Shown: piece by piece, positions 40,566 through 52,882 of the stretch | Layout of the letters: every line of letters begins with the position of its first letter | Numbering within the stretch: the stretch's first letter is position 1 | NCBI RefSeq assembly: GCF_001723175.1 | Contig: NC_064652.1 | Coordinates: forward strand, 1,984,001-2,048,000 | DNA from: Penicillium oxalicum | Taxonomy: Eukaryota > Ascomycota > Eurotiomycetes > Eurotiales > Aspergillaceae | Length of the DNA: 64,000 bases | Reading direction: 5' to 3' | The notes under the pieces: generated by a model | Seen by the model: only the letters and a program-made list of their open reading frames with translations | Told to the model about the DNA's origin: nothing | Databases searched by the model: none | Position numbers and translations under genes: made by a program

Positions 40566-41138
40566 GTTGTGGCTCCTGGAGGCGGGTGATGCTCGCCAAT
40601 GGACGATCTGGCCGGTCTGAAGCACGGAAGAGACGCGAAAATCGCGACGGTCAAAGCCGAGGATCTGAAAAAGTAGAGGCTTTGTTTTGTCTGTGTCAAC
40701 TGATCGAATCGAGATAGCCTGGCCAAGTGCGGAAGCGTTTCAAGGTCGCATAGGTCGTTGCGGGTTGAAAGCAGCCCACTTACTGGAGGTCACAGACAGC
40801 GGGAGGAGTCGTACTGGGGAAAGCCGCATCCGGAGAGAGCCTCGCCACATCTGCGCCACAGTCACGGCGTCGGGAAATTAATCAGGTCGGGTTGGTATCG
40901 GGATCTCCTTTCTCTCAGCGCTCAGTCGAATTAACTTTCTTTTTCCATTTCTTCGCACTTTCGATTTTTTTGTTTCTTTAAACAGTTCATCGGGGGTGTC
41001 CAAAATCTCAGCGGACAAATGATATTCTAGCCCTCTGCTCGTCTTTTGAAACCCCGTCCGGTCGTTGTACCTTATCATTCCCGGTGGTACCTGAAGCCAT
41101 CTGTTGTTTGGCTTCTCCGTGTTCCATCAGCTGCTCGC
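40566..41138. promoter_or_regulatory. Shared intergenic region of IF3 and gda1
   Basis: These 573 bases lie between the divergent starts. The plus strand around 40,915-40,980 is pyrimidine-rich (tttctttttccatttcttcg), consistent with a fungal promoter/5' UTR. A frame start at 41046 in phase with gda1 would lengthen that protein but is unlike the family N-terminus. Confidence 0.45.
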
Positions 41139-42936
41139 ATGTCGACTGGAGTCAACAGCCTAGAGCACTCTGAAAATTCTTCCCAGGTCAACTCTGTCGC
41201 CCGCCGCCGTTCTGTCTCTCACCATCACAGTTCTTCTGTCACGGCCTCAACTGGGTCTTCGCGACCTGTAAACTCGTTCGACAAAATGGTCTCCCAAAGT
41301 CAGAAGTCCCGATGGATCAAAACCGGCGCCATCGTCGGCTTTATCTTTATGCTCCTGCTGTGGCTGTCGCCGTCAAAATCGACCGTCTCAAGTAGTTTCA
41401 CTCAGGGTATGCGCCCCGGTTCCCTCATCCGCCAGGATTCACACCACCCAGCCGTCACTAACATTTCTTTTTCTCATTAGAGAAAGCGCCTTCTACAGGA
41501 GGCGAGTCAGCCAAGTGCACCAAGCCGTTCGACTCTTCGAAGCCCCTGATTCAATATGCCTTGATGATCGATGCCGGTAGTACTGGCTCCCGTATTCACG
41601 TCTACCGTTTCAACAACTGCGGCTCTACCCCTGAGCTTGAGAACGAGGTTTTCGAGCAGACTAAGAAAAAGGAGGGTGGGTCTGGTCTCAGCTCCTACCG
41701 AGAGGATGCGGAGGGCGCTGCTCGCAGTCTCGATCCTCTCATGGAAACAGCTCTGAAAAACGTGCCCGAGGAATACAGGTCCTGTACCCCGGTCGCGGTC
41801 AAGGCCACCGCAGGCTTGCGTCTGTTGGGCCCTGAACTTAGCAAGAACATTCTCGAGGCTGTCCGCACTCGCCTCGAGACCGTCTATCCCTTCCCCGTTG
41901 TCTCACGCGAGAAGGGCGGCGTTGAGATCATGGATGGTTCCGATGAGGGAGTCTACGCTTGGATCACCACCAACTACCTCTTGGGCAAGATTGGTGGTCC
42001 GGATGAGACCCCTACGGCTGCCATCTTTGATCTTGGTGGTGGCTCAACTCAGATCGTCTTCCAGCCCACCTTTGAGAAGAGCAAGGCTGGCGGCATGCCG
42101 GAGCGCCTCGCCGAAGGCGATCACAAGTATGAGCTGAAGTTCGGCGGTCGCGAATTTGAGCTCTACCAGCATTCTCATCTCGGCTATGGTCTCATGTCGG
42201 CTCGCGAAGCCATGAACCGCGTGGTTCTGGAGGCTGTGTTGGCCAACAATCCGGATGACCTGTCCTGGACAAAGAAGCCCGTCGCGAATCCCTGTATCCA
42301 GCCCAACATGAAAAAGGAGGTCACTGTTACTTTCCCCGATGACCACCCTCTTGGGCCCAAGGTGACTGTGACGATGGCAGGCCCTCAGGACGCCTCTCCC
42401 GCCGCTCAATGCCGGGCCATCGCCGAGACGATTCTGAAGAAGGATGCCGAGTGCAAGCTCGCCCCTTGCTCGTTCAACGGTATCCACCAGCCCTCTCTTG
42501 CGAAGACTTTCTCTCATGAAGACGTGTACATCTTCTCGTACTTCTTTGATCGCACTGCCCCCTTGGGAATGCCCTCGTCATTCACTCTCGATGAGCTGCA
42601 CAAGCTGACAGCCAGCGTTTGTGGTGGCGAGGAGACCTGGGGCATCTTTGAGGGTGTCAAGGGTGCCCTCGTGGAGCTTCGTGACCGCCCCGACTGGTGT
42701 ATGGATCTCAACTTCATGATGGGTCTTTTGCACACTGGCTACGAGATGCCATTGTCTCGTGAGGTCAAGATTGCCAAGAAGATCAAGAACAACGAACTGG
42801 GCTGGTGTCTAGGTGCCAGGTAAGCATTTGCAACGTTCCATCTTCATTTCAAGTGCGCCCTGCTAACTTGCTCTATAGCTTGCCGCTTCTGAGCCAAGAG
42901 TCCGGCTGGACCTGTCGCATCAAGGAGGTTTCATAA
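41139..42936 (+). CDS. gda1: Guanosine-diphosphatase, Golgi GDA1/CD39 family
   Basis: Three exons, 41139-41406, 41481-42819 and 42879-42936, encode 554 residues; the introns are 74 nt (GTATGC) and 59 nt (GTAAGC). The N-terminal 60 residues are cytosolic and Ser-rich, followed by one signal-anchor helix (TGAIVGFIFMLLLWL, about 62-77), giving a type II membrane protein. The apyrase conserved regions are present: ACR1 MIDAGSTGSRIHVY (near 118), ACR2/3-like VKATAGLRLLG, and ACR4 IFDLGGGSTQIVF. GDA1 hydrolyses GDP to GMP in the Golgi lumen. The GMP is exchanged for GDP-mannose, so it is needed for protein and lipid mannosylation, central to the fungal cell wall. The 58-nt last exon supplies the conserved end LLSQESGWTCRIKEVS. 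Confidence 0.96.
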
Positions 42937-45794
42937 ACTTTTACTTCACGCCATTACGTTCACTTTTACTCCTTCTTAATTCCGATGGCTCCGCCATGCT
43001 ACGTGATGAGCCTATGCATATAAATAGACCTTCTGAGCTCTCTTTTTGTCTGACTTGCTCTTTCTTCTTCTTCTTCTTCTTCTTCTTCTTCTTCTTCTTC
43101 TTCTTCTTCTTCTTCTTCTTCTTCTTCTTCTTCTCCTCTGGTCTACATGCACATTGTTTCTGTCACCTTCGGGGTCTTTCTCCGTGCAGGTAGCTTGTGA
43201 TGAGTATTACCACGTGGAGATTTGTTTTTCAAGCTGCGATTAGACAGCAGCTGATGTTAGCATGGCTGGTCAGTAGGTGATTATGTGGACCAGCCAAGCT
43301 TGTGAGATGAAAATGCCACGAATCTTTGTTTCATGCTCCACGCTTGTATCTTTTCCATGTCTTTGAATCTTTCAAGTCAAGGTCTGCGTCGTGGGACGGA
43401 TAAAGTTTCTTCGTATTGGCGCGTGGACAAGAGTTTCTCGTTGAAGATTGATCGGTCGGATAAAGACTTTGGAATGATACGACCAAGCACCGCTGATACC
43501 CGGCTTCTATTCAATATTGCCTATTCTCTTCCAATGAGCTAGGCCGATCAAACTTTATCGCATCATGTTCTTTCTAACATAAGGTTGTGTTGTGCGAGCC
43601 TTCCAACTGTGAGTGGATCGACACTCAATCCATTTGTTCTTAATCAGGCTCCAGGGTTTGTAACTTGTCCCCGACTGGGCATCAGCTCTTAACCGCGTTC
43701 TTTGGAGGTGACGATAGCCATTATTCAATCGCATTAAGATCCTATTCAAAGAGGCCAGTCGCACGGAATCGCCTTTCAATTTTCGATGCTTTTTCCAACC
43801 GTTAGAGACTCCAATCTTTCAAAGGACCAAAGGCAATCGACTCTCAGGCTAGTCAGTCCATTGAAGTTGAGATCGCCAGACCTAGAAGGACTGACGGCAC
43901 AGAAAAAAACCCAATGGCAGGTCCCGATGAGGTAGGGTTATGCAGGAATGTGTGTACATGTCTCTCTCTCTCTCTCTTGGACAAGGCTCGCGGCTCACAC
44001 ACTCAGTGAGTGAATTATAAAGATCCTGGCTCTGACTACGCAGGGATTTCGCCTAGGGATTCACCTTGACCTCGTACCATAATAAGCTCAAACAACATGA
44101 GAAACTATGTAGTATAACCTAAGACCAATAAATTGTCTAAAAAGTTAGGAGCTCACAAGTGTGACTCGTCAGGTGAGACCCACTTTCCCGATCTCGAAAA
44201 AGCTGTCTGCAGTTTTGCAATCTTCCAGTCTGAAGCTTTTGCCTGACTTGATTCTGAACAGGCGTTATCAAGAATTGTACCACCTTCTGGCTCCACACCT
44301 CCGGTGGTTCCAGACAATGAACTCTCACGTACCCTGGTAGATGCTGTTCAGTGCAGAATGCGGTAGAGTGCCCGGCCATCCTGAACCACCGCCACGGAGA
44401 GACCATAAACAGCATGGTAGTAATTCAACTCGTCCCAGGTTGAAAATACTCCCCCTTGAACCTTGCTATGCTGACAAAGCTACTACCGGAAACGAGTGGG
44501 AAATAAGAGGTGCGGGATTGATGGCGACTCAAGGCTCAAGCGTACTAGCTCGTGCAATCGCCGATGCAACCTCACTGACTTTGAAGGTCTAGCGCATCTT
44601 CTCACTGTGGCGGGCCGGAGAAGAACTGCCCTGAGACTCGGATCAGAGTGATTGGTGACCGTCTGCAAGTCCACAGTGCGCTTGTCCATTACTCGGATGT
44701 GCTCATCCCGACCGAACACTTTGCCAGGCACTGGTGGATACTGCGGCCCACGCAGGAACTGGGACTTTCCTACACGGCCTGCACATCCATAGGCCATGTT
44801 GTACATGCCCCCGTGGAGTACAACCCAGCTGGTGGGATCACCAAGCCATACACGCAACGCTGAAGAGTACCCTCTACGAGCCCACAGTATGCGGCCATGC
44901 ACGATGCGGGCGAGGATCAACTGACTCAACTGAGTGACTATGGCGCAGTTGCCGAATCGGGAAACATGTTGGAATTTCGAAGCAATCAGTGGTGTCTCCA
45001 CGATTGGCTTCCTCAGGTGGACGGATGTCTGTCTGTCCAGGCACACGTTCTCTGTGGGGCAGACGATTGGCTTCTGCGGAAGAACCATAATGGAGTTGGT
45101 CACCGCCCAAAGAGGTTAAAATCCATGCCGCTCACAATTAAATGACCACGATCGGTTTCACTCCGGGTCCTCACCAGTCCACTGCAAAAAGATTATGAGA
45201 GAATGTTGTATTTTGGGAGCTGAGCTATCAATGCTTTCGGGTGGGTGAATGTCAGTCGGCAGCAAGACGTTGCAAGACACGGATGGCCTCTCCGCAACAA
45301 CCTTCGTCAAGTATACACCAGTTTCCTAATTGGGCATTTTGAAAATGAGCCCCTGAGACGGTGCTGTCCTGTCCAATGATGGATCAACTCTACATGTTGA
45401 TGGCCAAATGTGCTCTCTCTCTCTATGGGGGTGACGATCTCGTGCAAAAGCCCTCCGTACTATCCCCGAATGGGAATATGCCATTCTGCGATGAAGATGC
45501 AACGCTGTAAGACACACAGCGCTCAGCGACAGAGGAACGACGCCGACTCAAAGCATTGGACAGTACAGAAGTGGATGAATCTATCTATTGAGCAAAGGTT
45601 GGCTATAAAGAAGGCCGCATCACCGCGACGATGACCTGAAATCATCGTGCTATTCACCCTCGTCCTTCATTTACTCAACCTCGATTCGGTTTACTTTCCT
45701 TCAATCTGATCGTATTCATATACCTTGTCTATCTTTTACAAATTCATCTTTCTATTTTGACTTAACCATTTGATCTCTTCTTCCTGGACGAGCC
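42937..45794. other. Long gene-free stretch between gda1 and GH55 gene
   Basis: This is 2.86 kb holding the gda1 3' region, a (TTC)24 repeat, a short CT-rich tract at 43,963-43,978 and the GH55 promoter. A 206-codon minus-strand frame at 44,483-45,103 has no domain and uneven composition, so it is not called. Confidence 0.5.
43062..43133 (+). repeat. (TTC)24 trinucleotide microsatellite
   Basis: Seventy-two bases of perfect TTC repeat (GAA on the minus strand), about 125 bases past the gda1 stop codon, so probably within or near its 3' UTR. Confidence 0.97.
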
Positions 45795-48230
45795 ATGCGT
45801 GGTACACACCTATGGATGGCCCTAACCGGCCTTGTGGCCACAGCTTCTGCGGCGGCCCTTCCTGCACCGCAGCCCAAGAGGTATGAGTGGTTATCAGGCA
45901 ATTACCTTGGGAGGAGAGTGAAGTTGGTTAAAATGATCTCTTCTAAACAATCTTTCTTAACAGCGTGTTTGAAAAAAGAGATACGTGCTCGGGTCCTGTT
46001 GCCTCTTCTCCTACCTCGTATTGGATGGCGGACCAGGATCACACGGGCGTTACTCGAGGATATGCTCCTGGAGTGAAGAAAAACCCCAACTATCCCGTCT
46101 GGCGAAACGTTCAACATTATGGTGCCTCGGCGGACGGGTCTGGAGACCAGACCGGTAGCATTCAGAACGCTATCGATGACGACGGGTCTGGTGGTAGCCG
46201 TGAGGGCAAGGGCGTCACTAAGTTTCCGGCGGAAGTGTTCCTACCCGGCGGCACTTATCAGCTCGGAAGCACTCTGAATCTTCGTGTTGGTACTGTCATC
46301 ACCGGCGATCCTCTGAACCCACCTGTGTTGAAAGCCTCTGCCAACTTCAACGGCGACACGGTGATCAATGGATACGACGGCGCGCACGGGGCACCGGAGA
46401 CCAGCTTCATGACTCTCGTGCGCAACGTGGTCATTGATACCACTGCCTTGAGTCCCGATGCTGCGATCACGGCCCTTCAATGGGGCGTTGCCCAGGGTTC
46501 GGGCTTGACCAATGTCAAGATCAATATGCCCTACAATTCCAACGGGCAGGTTGGCATCAACTTGACTGGTGGATCCACGATCGCGGTGACTGATGTCCAC
46601 ATCCACGGCGGTGCTATTGGCATTAAAAACTCCAACCAGCAGGTCAATTTCAAGAACGTTTACTTCCAAGGCTGTACTCTTGGCTTCAAGGGCGCTGGTG
46701 GATGGACCGCCTTGCTCCAAGGCGCTACCTTTGACTCCAACGGTGTTTGCATCGACATGACCTCCAACCAGTTGGGTAGTTTGACACTCTTAGATTCCAA
46801 GGTGACCAATTCCGGCACGGTCATCAAATTCCACGACTCTTCCAACGACGGAGGCAACCGCCAGAGCCAGCTGTTGATCGAGAATTTGGAGCACGATACC
46901 GATCACCCTATTGCTGTTACAAGCAATGGCGATGTGAAGCTCGCAGCCACCGGCCACGTCGACACTTGGGCCTGGGGAAACATTACTCCCGGCGTGTATG
47001 AGACCGGTAGCAGCTTCTCTACCTCTCGCCCCGATGTGCTGTTGTCAAACGGCAAATATGTTATGCGCACCCAGCCCACTTATGCCGAGTATGCCGCTGA
47101 CCAGGTTGTCAACGTCAAAAATGTCGACGGCTACCCCGTCAAGGGAGACGGTAGCACGAGTGATGTGGCCTCGTTGAATGCTATTCTTGCTCAAAATGCT
47201 GCCAACTGCAAGATTTCTTACTTCCCCTACGGTGTTTACATTGTCGATGATACCCTCAAGATCCCTATTGGATCGCGGATCGCTGGTGAGGCCTGGGCTG
47301 TCATTTCTGGCAAGGGTGACGCCTTCAAGGATGCTTCCAACCCGAAGCCCGTCGTCCAAATTGGACAGCCTGGTGACGTGGGTGTCCTCGAGATCCAGGA
47401 CATGCGCTTCGGTTGTGAGCGAGGTCCTTCCCGGGGCGATCGTTGTCGAGGTCAATGCAGCCGGTGCCAGCCCCGGAGACGTAGCCATGTGGAACACCAT
47501 GGTTCTTTTGGGTGGTACTAGCGATACCAGTATCTCTCAAAACTGCCAAGACCAAGACACCTCGAAGTGCATGGCAGCCTTCCTTGGCATGCACCTGACA
47601 TCCTCCTCTTCTGCCTACATCGAGAACCTCTGGGTCTGGACCGCCGATCACAACCTTGACAATGGGGGCTCTGCGTATACAGTCATCTCTACTGGCCGCG
47701 GTATTCTCGTAGAAGCCACCAAGGGTACCTGGTTGACCGGCTCTGGATCAGAGCACAACTGGTTGTACAACTACAACTTCCACGCGGCCGAGAACGTTTT
47801 CGCTGGTATGCTGCAGTCCGAAAGTCCCTACATGCAGGGATCAGGCGCTACTCAGACTGCTCCAGCTCCCTGGACCGCCGAGTCTGCTTACGGTGACCCT
47901 GACTTTTCCTGGTGCGGCGGCGGCGACCAGAAGTGCCGCACCTCGCTGGCCACCAATGTCGACGGCGGCAAGAACGTGCTGCTGTACAACAGCGCTGCCT
48001 GGGCATTCTTTGATGGGCCTTGGTACAGAGACTACGGCACCCAGTGCTCTGGCTCCTGCCAGACCAACATGATGCGCGTCGCCAACAGCCCCAACAACCT
48101 GGCATGGTACTCCATCAGTACCAGAAAGACCGATGTTATGATTCTCGATGGCCAGTCTAACCCTACCGAGTACAATCACCCTGGTAGCTGGGAAGGTCTC
48201 ATTCAGGCTTACACGCAGTTCGCCGCATAA
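45795..48230 (+). CDS. Secreted GH55 exo-beta-1,3-glucanase, with apparent two-base frameshift
   Basis: Exon 1 (45795-45880) and exon 2 (45964-48230) are joined across an 83-nt GTATGA...CAG intron. A signal peptide (residues 1-20, WMALTGLVATASAAALP) precedes a KR site at about 33-34. The product carries two pectate-lyase-3-like beta-helix modules typical of family 55, one starting YWMADQDHTGVTRGYAPGV, the second near VKNVDGYPVKGDGSTSDV. The family digests beta-1,3-glucan, for nutrition or self-wall turnover. The first frame reads well to LEIQDMRF (47410) and then becomes unrelated, while the second frame picks up with SVVSEVLPGAIVVEVNAAG at 47411 and is well conserved to the stop. The break is consistent with loss of two bases in a TC pair. 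With it repaired the protein would be about 784 residues. As written, the enzyme is truncated to about 550 residues and has no second half. Confidence 0.85.
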
Positions 48231-49038
48231 GTTGAAATTTGATGGTGGAGAGAGTACCCCTGGATGTGCGGAGCCTTGTTGGAAAAAGAAGACCTCGATT
48301 TGATCTCTTCCTCTGATAACCAGGAACTTTTTAACTTCTCTTGTGGATTTCATTGAATTTCAGAGAAGTCTCTGTATATACATACACATTTATGTACTCG
48401 ATTTCTTGAATATATATCAGTTTGCTGTACATTTCCAATTGGTTTGAAGTTCGCGATCCAGAATAAATAGTTATCTGCTGATTCCCGGGTCGGTGAATGG
48501 GCGAATTTAACCAGACTGGGCTCTCCAGGGTATCTCCCTTGTATGAGGTTTTAGTTAGCACATACTCTTGCAGGGGTACCTGCGGTTCACTTGAATACCA
48601 TGAGATCTTACCCCGTCCAACGAAAGCTTACTAAAGTAGATATACCTTCATAACATTGCTCTGAAAAGTTTCCTCCAAATGTCAATGTAGTGAAACGATA
48701 CCCACGTGCCGAGATTAGGTAGTGGCATGAAGTTAGAGGCTCAAAGAAGATAAGTGGAGGTTCCTAGTATGTACAATCCTCACGTTGGAAGAATAAGTGC
48801 AAACTGGAAGATGCTTTGGTTGAGACTCCCAGGGGTTTTTTTTTTCGAATAAAAATGTTCAGCTGACAAACCTGCTGGTACAGATGCCAATTGTATTTTC
48901 CATTTACGAGTATTCAACCTCATCGTCGATGGATGCAGACCAAAAGAGAAAAGAAAAAGACTTGGAAGGATCGCTAAAAAAGAAAGATTCGCAAATGCAC
49001 GGATGTTTTTCTCGAAATTGTCAGTCCCAAAAAGATCT
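48231..49038. other. Intergenic, GH55 3' UTR and convergent gene's 3' region
   Basis: These are 808 bases without a supported gene. The minus-strand frame running 48,780-49,202 overlaps the next gene in a wrong phase. Confidence 0.45.
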
Positions 49039-49721
49039 TCACTCCGCCATCTCCTCAATAGACGGCTTGATTTTCGACGAGGTGATTCCACCCATGAGTT
49101 GGCCGAGTAGATCTGAGTCTCCATCTGCGTCGAGCTGATCCGAGTCTGCAGTGGGTCTCTCATCGTCGCTTTCCTCGCCACTTGACATGTCCTGATCATC
49201 ACTGCGTTTCTCTTCCAGGACGCCCAGGCCGAGATTCTGCATTGCGAAATAAGTCAGTCGATTCAAATTCCCTCAAATATAACCGACTTGAAGAGCGAAC
49301 GAGGAGTTCAACCACATACCATTTCAATATAATCCTTGCCATCTTCATCCACAGAATCCAAGACCATTTCCTGCCCCCTCCCTGCGGCAATCTCTTTCTC
49401 CAGGTCCTCATTCGCATCCTTCATCTTTGGCAAAAAAGCCGATAGCCGTGATAAGAGATCTGAACCCCCCTGCACACGGTGTATATTCGGCTTGGGACGA
49501 CCAGCGAGATGGGGTATTGACGCCGCAGACGCGGATGTACGTTCCTGGCCATCACCCATCTCTGCATCTGCTCGTTCGTCTTCGCTATCCTCCTCCTCCT
49601 CTTCGCTTTCGGTTTCGCTTTCTGAGGATGAAGATCCCGAAGATGAAGTCGGATCGTCGTCGGAATCCAATGGCTGCCTCTTGTGGGAGTCTTCAGTCTG
49701 CTTGATGGCTGCCATGCTCAT
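49039..49721 (-). CDS. NOPCHAP1-like (DUF4598) nuclear protein
   Basis: Two exons, 49320-49721 and 49039-49236, encode 199 residues; the intron is 83 nt, GTATGT...CAG. The N-terminal third is a Ser/Asp/Glu-rich stretch with an unbroken acidic run (SESETESEEEEEDSEDE), probably disordered and possibly CK2-phosphorylated. The recognisable part, SDLLSRLSAFLPKMKDANEDL (about residues 85-105), fits the short helical motif of the NOPCHAP1/C12orf45 family (a run of L-x-x-x-x-F-L-P-x-M-x-x-A-N). Human NOPCHAP1 is a chaperone adaptor that links NOP58 with the R2TP complex in box C/D snoRNP assembly. The start Met at 49721 (MSMAAIKQTED) is chosen; 49763 is possible. Assignment rests on one motif and so is tentative. 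Confidence 0.68.
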
Positions 49722-50434
49722 ATTGGCGTTGAATGATCGACACAGCTCGGAATATATCTTCACCCGCCGACTTCCGGACGTTCTCTGGCGTATAGGTAGA
49801 TGGAAACAACGAATCTAATATGTAGTTGCACAGTCGTGGAATGTGAAGAGACAGGAGCCGGAAGGTGGATTGATCGTAGAGAAGACTTTGCTTTGGTAGG
49901 CTACCTCTCGCAGAGGAAGATATTTATAACGGACTGGTTGATAATAGGGCAAAAACAGCCCTCTGTGACTTCAGATGATTGATCGTCGGGGGAAAAAAAT
50001 TGTCGAGTCGCATGGCAATTGCCTTTCAACTTTTTGGAGGGTGGAGCTAGTCCCGATAAGATAACGATCGGTCTTCATGTGCTCGCCCGGCGGAGGCTCC
50101 ACAGTGCGATAAAGTTGGTAAGAATCTAAATATTCAATCCATGGGTTCGTAGTACCGAGTAAATCATGAAGTAATAAGTTGTCAGTACTGTGATTTTTGA
50201 GTAGCTAGTACCAGTCAAATTCCCTTTTCATTTAGATCAAGAAACAATGGGCCTTCCAGCAAGATATTATTTCTACCTGCTTGAAGCGTTGCATTTTGAA
50301 TGTTTTGCTATTTTACATCAATGTCGTTGGCTAGTTGGGCATCCAGAACATGCTGCCATTTAGCTAAGGCATGTTTGGATTTGATCAAGCCTCCATGTTT
50401 TGTGGCCCCCATAGAGGGAGAAAAAAAAGAAGAA
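49722..50434. other. Intergenic, promoter of NOPCHAP1-like gene and shg1 3' region
   Basis: These are 713 bases between two tandem minus-strand genes. No supported frame was found. Confidence 0.45.
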
Positions 50435-52583
50435 TCATCTGCTTCGACTTCTTCTTCTGCTTGGACTTCTTCGTCGGCTGTGGCTGCGACGGCGAGGCCG
50501 GCGATCATCCAATTCTCTCGCAGGTTCGTCTGCGGTTGATGCTTCACCGTCGCCCCCTGGAGCAGTTTCACGCGGCGCTTCCTTCTCTTTCTCAGAGCCT
50601 GGGATATACCGATCGATATCGCCCATAGCTCGATCTCTGTCTCTGTCTCGTTCCGGAGTGCGGACCCGGCGCCGAGGTGATCGACTGCGTGTGCTCGTAA
50701 CCGGTACATAACGGTCAATGTCAAGAATGCCAGGAGAGTTCCGCCGTGGAGGTGATCGACGGCGAGAGCGTGACCTTCGTCTCGTAGCTGATCGCGATCG
50801 AGACCGCCATCTGGGAGCAGCAGAGCGGGAGCGTGAACGACGACGCTCTCGGCTGCGATGACGGAAACGAGAGCGTGATCGTGAGCGTCGGCGGGAAGGA
50901 GAACGAGTGTGTCGAGCTCGTCGAGAGCGGTAATCGTCATCGTCAAGACGGTCTCGATCTCGGCTGCGATCGTGCCGTCGTCGGTCCAGGTCTCGGTCTC
51001 GGTCTCGATCACGGGATCTTGAGCGTCTGCGGTCTCGATCACGATCTCGAATTCTTTCCCTTTCCCTCTCGGTACTTCGGTTTCTGTCCCGTTCGCGGTC
51101 TCTCTCCCTTTCTCGCAGCGGTCTGCTGGCGGACCGACTGCGGCTCCGTCGCGCAGGGCGGTAGCTGCGCTCATCTCGAAAGTCTCGAAAGTCTCGGTAG
51201 CCACGACGGGCTTCCATAGAGCGGTCTCGAGACCTGATGGATGCATCCCGCGAGCGGTCACGGCGACGATCGGGATCATAACGAGAAGTATGTCGGCGGC
51301 GCGAGCGACTTGTGCTGCGGCTTCGATCCCTGGCCTGGAATCTATCACGATCAGACCGGCCAACAATGGAATCGGCCCTACGGGAATTTCTGGAAAGACT
51401 GGGCGCTCTTGTGGAGGCGCTAGAAGTTTTAGGTTGCGCAGCGGAGGCAGAGGGCTTGAGACCGTTCTCAATAGCTTCAGCCTCTTCAAAGTCGAATTCG
51501 CGCTTTTGACGGGCCTTGGCAGCCAGTTCTTCGCCCTCTTTTAACAACATCTGCAGCGCAAACTCCTCTAATGACTTCTCGTCGACGTTGGGAAGATTTG
51601 GCGCGGGCGTTGGGTCTTTCGAGGCGGCGGACTTCTCCCATTTCGGGTCTCTCAAGCGAGGAGATAGGCCTCGATCAGAGCGATATGCTGGGGACCGATC
51701 ACGATAACGATATCGATCACGATCTTCCCTCCTCCTTCGTTCGTACCGCTCTTCTCGCTCGCGATCCCTTTGCTCGTCGAGTGCCCTTTGTTCTTCACGC
51801 AAGCGCTCACGTTCAGCACGCCTTTTGTCGTCCATCTCTTTCCTCCGGGCCCTTTCCTCCTCTTCTTTTTGGCGCTCCGCTTCCCGTTTCTTGCGTTGCT
51901 CCTCTTCCCTGATACGCCTTTGCTCCTCTTCGAGTTCTTTTTGCTTGCGCATTTCCTCGCGCCAAGTCTTATCTCGTTCCTCTCTCCTGGCCCGCACAAA
52001 CGCCTCGTAATCTTCGTCGGTCTTGCTCCCAGAAAGCTCTTCTTTTGATGCTGTCTTTTCCCCAACATCCTCGCGGCGAATCGCACGGACGGTCTCCAGA
52101 ATGGCGTCGAGGTGCTTGGAGGCTATTGTGTTGATGGACTCCTCGACGTTCTTGTACACGTCGCTTCGATCCACGGCACCTTCTATCAGTGTCGCCGCTT
52201 TTCCACGTTCACGCGAAAGGTGCGCTGGCTCGCGCTCAATCTCCGATTCGGCCAATGCGATCAATTGATCTGTAAATTTGGTCTTGGAGTCCTAGTCAAA
52301 GCATTAGCCCATTGAGACAAACCGATGACCAAGCATCTTTCCGTGCGATGGGTACATCAAGACATCATACCCCGTCATTGAATTCTGCCCAAATCTGTTT
52401 GCGAATGCTGTCGAATCCACCTTTCTTCTTGAAAGAGTGGAGCAGCTTGTCAATCGCTGCATTCTGGGCCGCCGTTGTTGGAAGGTCCTCAGGCTTGTAT
52501 TTTTTTCGGATCAAGGAGCTCAGATCAGGCGCAGGCCGCTTCGACCCTGACTGCGCATCCTCCATGACCTCGTCGGCAGCCAT
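50435..52583 (-). CDS. shg1: COMPASS subunit Shg1 (BOD1/SHG1 domain) with long RS-rich tail
   Basis: Two exons, 52371-52583 and 50435-52291, encode 689 residues; the intron is 79 nt, with a GTATGA donor and a TAG acceptor preceded by GCTAATG. The conserved SHG1/BOD1 domain (about 22-130) begins LSSLIRKKYKPEDLPTT and is spliced across FNDGDSKTKFTDQ. A Glu/Arg-rich predicted coiled coil follows (about 165-260), then a tail of roughly 300 residues dominated by RS, RD and RE dipeptides, like an SR protein. Two copies of a DIDRY[VI]P motif lie in this tail (about residues 592 and 628). Shg1 is a small non-core subunit of the Set1/COMPASS H3K4 methyltransferase; yeast Shg1 has only the first part. 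The gene is divergent from atp21, with 299 bp between starts. Confidence 0.88.
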
Positions 52584-52882
52584 CTCAAACCGCCGGAGAA
52601 CTCAATGGCAAGGGACGAGAGTGAGAGCGCGCAACGAGCGATAAGCGATAACATGGGGATGTCCGGCGGAAAGTTGTTCCGTGCTTAGAACTGCGGGTTG
52701 CTGATTTGCTTCAACCTCCTGCCGCCCGGATACGACTACACGCCTCGACCGACCCCATCCACATTGACCTCGGGAGACGCTCCAATTAGGCGGCACAGAC
52801 ATACAGTCCTTCTTGTCTGATACCAAGCTCGCAGGAATCTTGAACTCTGAATCTCCCCCGAGCCCCCGTCAAATCCTCCATC

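Noticed and set aside
44483..45103. 206-codon open frame on the minus strand
   Set aside because: No recognised domain; composition looks like random translation with many Arg and Ser, and frames on the other strand overlap it. No exon partners or promoter-like context.
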